A DNA stretch of 7,408 nt from GCA-003244245 sp038276315 (lineage in GTDB: Bacteria; Actinomycetota; Actinomycetes; Mycobacteriales; Pseudonocardiaceae): the NCBI GenBank assembly GCA_038276315.1, contig JBBPZY010000003.1, positions 1 through 7,408 of the forward strand. Reading direction: 5' to 3'. Of this stretch, positions 4,848 to 7,408 are shown one piece after another. Each line of letters begins with the position of its first letter. The stretch's first letter is position 1. Both the position numbers and the translations under genes were made by a program. The notes under the pieces were generated by a model, which was not told the DNA's origin, did not search any database, and saw nothing but the letters and a program-made list of their open reading frames with translations.

Positions 4848-4877
4848 CGTTGGAGCAGTACAGCGACTGCTCCAACG
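4848..4877. terminator. Bidirectional 12-bp hairpin between convergent xth and cbbX
   Basis: CGTTGGAGCAGT (4848-4859) pairs perfectly with ACTGCTCCAACG (4866-4877) across the loop ACAGCG. It starts 6 nt after the xth stop and lies 1 nt from the cbbX stop (4879-4881 on the minus strand). It can therefore form in both transcripts and should separate them. Neither side has a run of T, so it would act as a hairpin-only terminator or as 3'-end protection. Confidence 0.75.
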
Positions 4878-4878
4878 G

Positions 4879-5892
4879 TCAGGCGGGATCAGAGTTCGAC
4901 TTTTCGCCGTTGGCCTCGGTGAAGACCCGGCTGCCCAGGAAATCCTCCGGCATCAGTGTGGTGAGTTCGTCCCGACCGACGGATTCGTCTGTCGTCATCA
5001 TTCGGCTCGCGTGCCGTAGCCGAGCTCGCTCGATTGCATTGCGCACGCTGCGGGCGTTGGCGAACCGCGGCTGCGCCTTGCGGTTGTCGAGGTACTTACG
5101 GAAGGTCTGCTCGCCCTCAGGGGTGAGGGCGTAACCCTCCGCACGGAGTAGGAGCTTTCCGATGTCGTCCAGCTCGTCCAGGGTGTAGTCGGGAAAATCG
5201 ATGTGGTGAGCGATGCGGGAACTCATCCCGGGGTTGGATGCGAAGAACGAATCCATCCGGTCCTTGTAACCGGCGAGAATCACCACCAGGTCCTCCCGGT
5301 GGTTCTCCATCACCTGCAGCAGGATCTCGACGGACTCCTGCCCGTAGTCGCGCTCGTTGTCCTCGCGGTACAGGTAGTAGGCCTCGTCTATGAACAGCAC
5401 GCCGCCCATCGCCCGCTTGAGGACCTCCTTGGTCTTGGGCGCGGTGTGTCCCACGTACTGGCCGACCAGATCGTCGCGGGTCACCGAGACTAGGTGCCCC
5501 CGGCGCAGATAGCCCAGCCGATGCAACATGTCGGCCATCCGCATGGCCACGGTGGTCTTACCGGTGCCCGGGCTGCCGGTGAAGCTCATGTGCAGGTTAG
5601 GCCTGGAGGTGGACAGACCGAACCTGCCGCGGGCGCGGTCGACCAGCAGCAGTGCTGCGATCTCACGAATCCTGGTTTTGACCGGGGTGAGACCAACCAG
5701 ATCAGCGTCCAGGGACTCGAAGACCTCATCGATACCGGTTGCTTCGCGCTCCTTGACGAGACTGACCCGAGCGTCCGGCGATAGCGTCTCTTCCTCGCTG
5801 GCGGGTTCTTCCTCGGATGCCCCCTCCCCGGCCGATTTCTGGCCGGGAGAGGACATTCCGAACCCGATGCGAGTGGTGGGTGCCTCGCTCAT
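4879..5892 (-). CDS. cbbX: CbbX, red-type Rubisco activase (AAA+)
   Basis: The 337-residue AAA+ protein is the activase of red-type form I Rubisco. In characterised homologues it forms hexamers, is stimulated by RuBP, and pulls the CbbL C-terminal tail into its pore to release inhibitory sugar phosphates. Visible features are the N-terminal helix region LVGLTPVKTRIREIAALLL (66-84), Walker A GSPGTGKT (106-113), the pore-loop segment GQYVGHTAPKT with Tyr146, and Walker B GGVLFIDEA with Asp169/Glu170. VVILAGYKDRM (203-213) carries the sensor 1 region, NPGMSSRIAHHIDF the arginine finger candidate Arg226, and ARSVRNAIERARLR (about 280-293) the sensor 2 helix. The first ~45 residues form a low-complexity acidic leader (EEEP, EEET) that appears longer than in proteobacterial CbbX and is probably disordered. 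The ATG overlaps the cbbS stop as ATGA, so translation is probably coupled. It is the last gene of the operon in this window. Confidence 0.96.
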   Translation of the reverse strand: MSEAPTTRIGFGMSSPGQKSAGEGASEEEPASEEETLSPDARVSLVKEREATGIDEVFESLDADLVGLTPVKTRIREIAALLLVDRARGRFGLSTSRPNLHMSFTGSPGTGKTTVAMRMADMLHRLGYLRRGHLVSVTRDDLVGQYVGHTAPKTKEVLKRAMGGVLFIDEAYYLYREDNERDYGQESVEILLQVMENHREDLVVILAGYKDRMDSFFASNPGMSSRIAHHIDFPDYTLDELDDIGKLLLRAEGYALTPEGEQTFRKYLDNRKAQPRFANARSVRNAIERARLRHASRMMTTDESVGRDELTTLMPEDFLGSRVFTEANGEKSNSDPA

Positions 5893-6317
5893 TGCTGTCC
5901 GTTGTACCGGCGACCGGGTGGCGCGTCGGCTGCGTAGGGGTGCAACGAGTAGCGGATCTGGCGGTCCTTGACCTCTTGGCGGTCCAGCCGGAAGCCGGGC
6001 TCGTCGGAAGGTCGCTGCACGAGGTAGGACAGCGCCACAGTCTGCTTGCCGTAGTTCGCGTTGTAGGCGTTGATCCGGATGTACTGCTCGGGCTTGGCCT
6101 TGCGGCAGGCGTTGACCTCGGCGAGCACGCCGGCGGCGTCAGCCAGGTCGAACATCGGCAGCCCCCACATGTCCCAGTAGACGTTGCGGGGATGCGGGTC
6201 GTCGGTGAACTCCACCGAGCAGGGCCAGTTGTTGTCCAGTGCGTACTGGATCTGTGCGGTGATCTCGTCGTCGGTCAGGTCGGGCAGGAACGAGAAGGTC
6301 CCCTGAGTGATTCGCAT
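5889..6317 (-). CDS. cbbS: Ribulose bisphosphate carboxylase small subunit
   Basis: The 142-residue product is the Rubisco small subunit; eight copies cap the CbbL octamer. It starts MRITQGTFSFLPDLTDDEI, typical of red-type (form IC/ID) small subunits. The conserved core follows: IQYALDNNWPCSVEFTDDPHPRNVYWDMWGLPMFDL in consecutive segments, then VLAEVNACRKAKPEQYIRINAYNA. The long C-terminal extension (roughly the last 35 residues, from PSDEPGFRLDR onward) corresponds to the extra beta-hairpin of red-type enzymes, which lines the central channel; green-type small subunits lack it. An AGGGAG ribosome binding site lies 6 nt before the ATG. The gene begins 25 nt after the cbbL stop, and its TGA overlaps the cbbX ATG. 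Confidence 0.96.
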   Translation of the reverse strand: MRITQGTFSFLPDLTDDEITAQIQYALDNNWPCSVEFTDDPHPRNVYWDMWGLPMFDLADAAGVLAEVNACRKAKPEQYIRINAYNANYGKQTVALSYLVQRPSDEPGFRLDRQEVKDRQIRYSLHPYAADAPPGRRYNGQQ

Positions 6318-6323
6318 TATCGG

Positions 6324-6329
6324 CTCCCT
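6324..6329 (-). promoter_or_regulatory. Shine-Dalgarno of cbbS (AGGGAG)
   Basis: On the minus strand AGGGAG lies 6 nt upstream of the cbbS ATG (6317-6315), inside the 25-nt cbbL-cbbS gap. It confirms the cbbS start and implies independent initiation on the shared mRNA, in contrast to the coupled cbbX start. Confidence 0.65.
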
Positions 6330-6342
6330 AAATCAATCCGAC

Positions 6343-7408
6343 TCAGACCGAGGTCGGTGTCTCGACCACGTCGGGCGTGTCGGTCGACTCGTAGTTGAAG
6401 GAGATGTCGCCCCAGGTCGACAGCGCGGTGTCCAGCGCAGGACACTTCTTGGCGGCCGCTTTGAGGATCTCCTGGGCCTCCTTGCGGTAGTCCCGCCCTT
6501 CGTTGCGAGCCTTGATTATCGCTTCCAGCGCGACCCGGTTGGCTTCGGCGCCTGCGGAGATACCCATCGGATGGCCGATCGTGCCGCCACCGAACTGCAG
6601 GATCACGTCCTCGCCGAGGTAGTGCAGCAGATCGCCCATCTGCCCGGCGTGAATCCCGCCCGAGGCCACCGGCATCATGCCCGGCATGGCGCCCCAGTCC
6701 TGGTCGAAGTAGATCCCCTTGACCGGGTCTGCGGGCTGCTTCATCTCCCGGCAGGTGTCGTAGTAGCCGGCGGTGGCGTTCGGGTCACCCTCCAGCTTGC
6801 CGACCACGGTGCCGGCGTGAATGTGGTCCACCCCGGCCAGGCGCATCCACTTCGCGATCACCCGGAAGTTCACGCCGTGGTTCTTCTGCCGGGTGTAGGT
6901 GCCATGCCCGGCCCGGTGCAGGTGCAGGATCAGGCTGTTGGCCCTGGCCCATTTCGCCATCGACTGGATCGCGGTGTAGCCGATGGTGAGGTCGATCATG
7001 CAAATGACGCTGCCAACCTCCTTGGCGAAGCTGGCCCGCTCGTACATGTCCTCCATGGTGCCCGCGGTGACGTTGAGATAGTGGCCCTTGACCTCGCCGG
7101 TCGCGGCGACGGCCTTGTTGACGCCCTCCATCGAGTAGAGGTACCGGTCGCGCCAGCGCATGAACGGCTGAGAGTTGATGTTCTCGTCGTCCTTCGTGAC
7201 GTCCAGCCCGCCGCGCAGCGCCTCGTAGACCACCCGGCCGTAGTTGCGGGCCGACAGCCCCAGCTTCGGTTTGGTGGTGGCGCCCAGCAGCGGCCGGCCG
7301 AACTTGTCCAGGTACTCGCGCTCCATGATGATCCCGTGCGCCGGACCCTGGAAGGTCTTGACGTAGTGCAGCGGGATCCGCATGTCTTCCAGCCGCAAAG
7401 CCTTCAGC
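6343..7408 (-). CDS. cbbL: Ribulose bisphosphate carboxylase large subunit, partial (C-terminal ~3/4)
   Basis: The frame enters from the right edge (first full codons read L-K-A-L-R-L-E-D-M) and ends at TGA 6345-6343, giving about 354 residues; roughly the first 125-130 of about 480 are missing. It is the catalytic TIM barrel of form I Rubisco, carboxylating RuBP in the Calvin-Benson cycle. All key residues are seen: KPKLGLS (Lys175/177, spinach numbering), GGLDVTKDDEN (carbamylated Lys201, Asp203, Glu204), HLHRAGH (His294, Arg295), HIHAGTVVGK (His327, Lys334) and ASGGIH (Ser379). Sequence such as GSVICMIDLTIGYTAIQSMAKWAR and the C-terminus DISFNYESTDTPDVVETP mark the red type (form IC-like). 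That C-terminal tail is the handle used by CbbX, which is encoded two genes downstream. The apparent ORF start at 7398 is only the first TTG in the window, not a real start. Promoter and regulator (cbbR would be usual) lie outside. Confidence 0.97.
   Translation of the reverse strand, partial: LKALRLEDMRIPLHYVKTFQGPAHGIIMEREYLDKFGRPLLGATTKPKLGLSARNYGRVVYEALRGGLDVTKDDENINSQPFMRWRDRYLYSMEGVNKAVAATGEVKGHYLNVTAGTMEDMYERASFAKEVGSVICMIDLTIGYTAIQSMAKWARANSLILHLHRAGHGTYTRQKNHGVNFRVIAKWMRLAGVDHIHAGTVVGKLEGDPNATAGYYDTCREMKQPADPVKGIYFDQDWGAMPGMMPVASGGIHAGQMGDLLHYLGEDVILQFGGGTIGHPMGISAGAEANRVALEAIIKARNEGRDYRKEAQEILKAAAKKCPALDTALSTWGDISFNYESTDTPDVVETPTSV

Noticed and set aside
5494..6398. Plus-strand frames opposite cbbX and cbbS
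   Set aside because: They are antisense to well-identified genes and show only mirrored composition.
1..7408. CRISPR array, rRNA, prophage or toxin-antitoxin genes
   Set aside because: No regularly spaced repeats, no rRNA-like sequence, and no protein in any frame with such motifs was seen.

Overview
This window has high GC, strong third-position G/C in its genes, frequent GTG starts and -10 elements of the TAnnnT type placed directly before start codons. Together with a red-type (form IC-like) Rubisco operon carrying cbbX, this points to an actinobacterium. A CO2-fixing member of the Pseudonocardiales or Mycobacteriales is plausible, but the sequence alone does not settle the genus.

Layout. 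The left edge (1-86, minus strand) holds the first ~28 codons of what looks like an ISAzo13-type transposase. An intergenic stretch follows, with a good Shine-Dalgarno and a possible 25-codon leader ORF (206-283). Next is a SAM-dependent methyltransferase gene (276-1065) broken by a frameshift near position 600. A second, intact methyltransferase (1076-1774) and a nucleoside 2-deoxyribosyltransferase-like protein (1855-2304) lie downstream on the same strand. On the minus strand, 2374-3078 encodes a stand-alone protein related to the glutaminase domain of CTP synthase; it keeps the cysteine but lacks the histidine and glutamate of the usual triad. Divergent from it is a GNAT acetyltransferase (3209-3694). 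After a ~300 nt non-coding stretch comes an exodeoxyribonuclease III-type AP endonuclease (3991-4842).

The right third is the 3' end of a Rubisco operon on the minus strand. It reads cbbL (large subunit, 5' part beyond the window), cbbS (small subunit, 25 nt later) and cbbX (AAA+ Rubisco activase, ATGA overlap with cbbS). These three form one functional unit: CbbL/CbbS make the holoenzyme and CbbX remodels inhibited active sites by acting on the C-terminal tail of CbbL. The operon ends against the convergent xth gene at two tandem hairpins, each with a 12-bp stem and a 6-nt loop.

The left two thirds read as accessory or weakly linked single genes: an IS edge, a decayed gene, and nucleotide- or SAM-dependent enzymes without an obvious pathway. 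Three of the genes (1076, 3209, 3991) have TAnnnT followed by 6 or 7 nt and then GTG, the signature of leaderless transcripts. I found no CRISPR array, tRNA or rRNA, and no clearly new multi-gene system. The most unusual items are the triad-deficient CTP-synthase-like protein, the leader ORF before the broken methyltransferase, the paired hairpins, and a tandem repeat upstream of the xth promoter.
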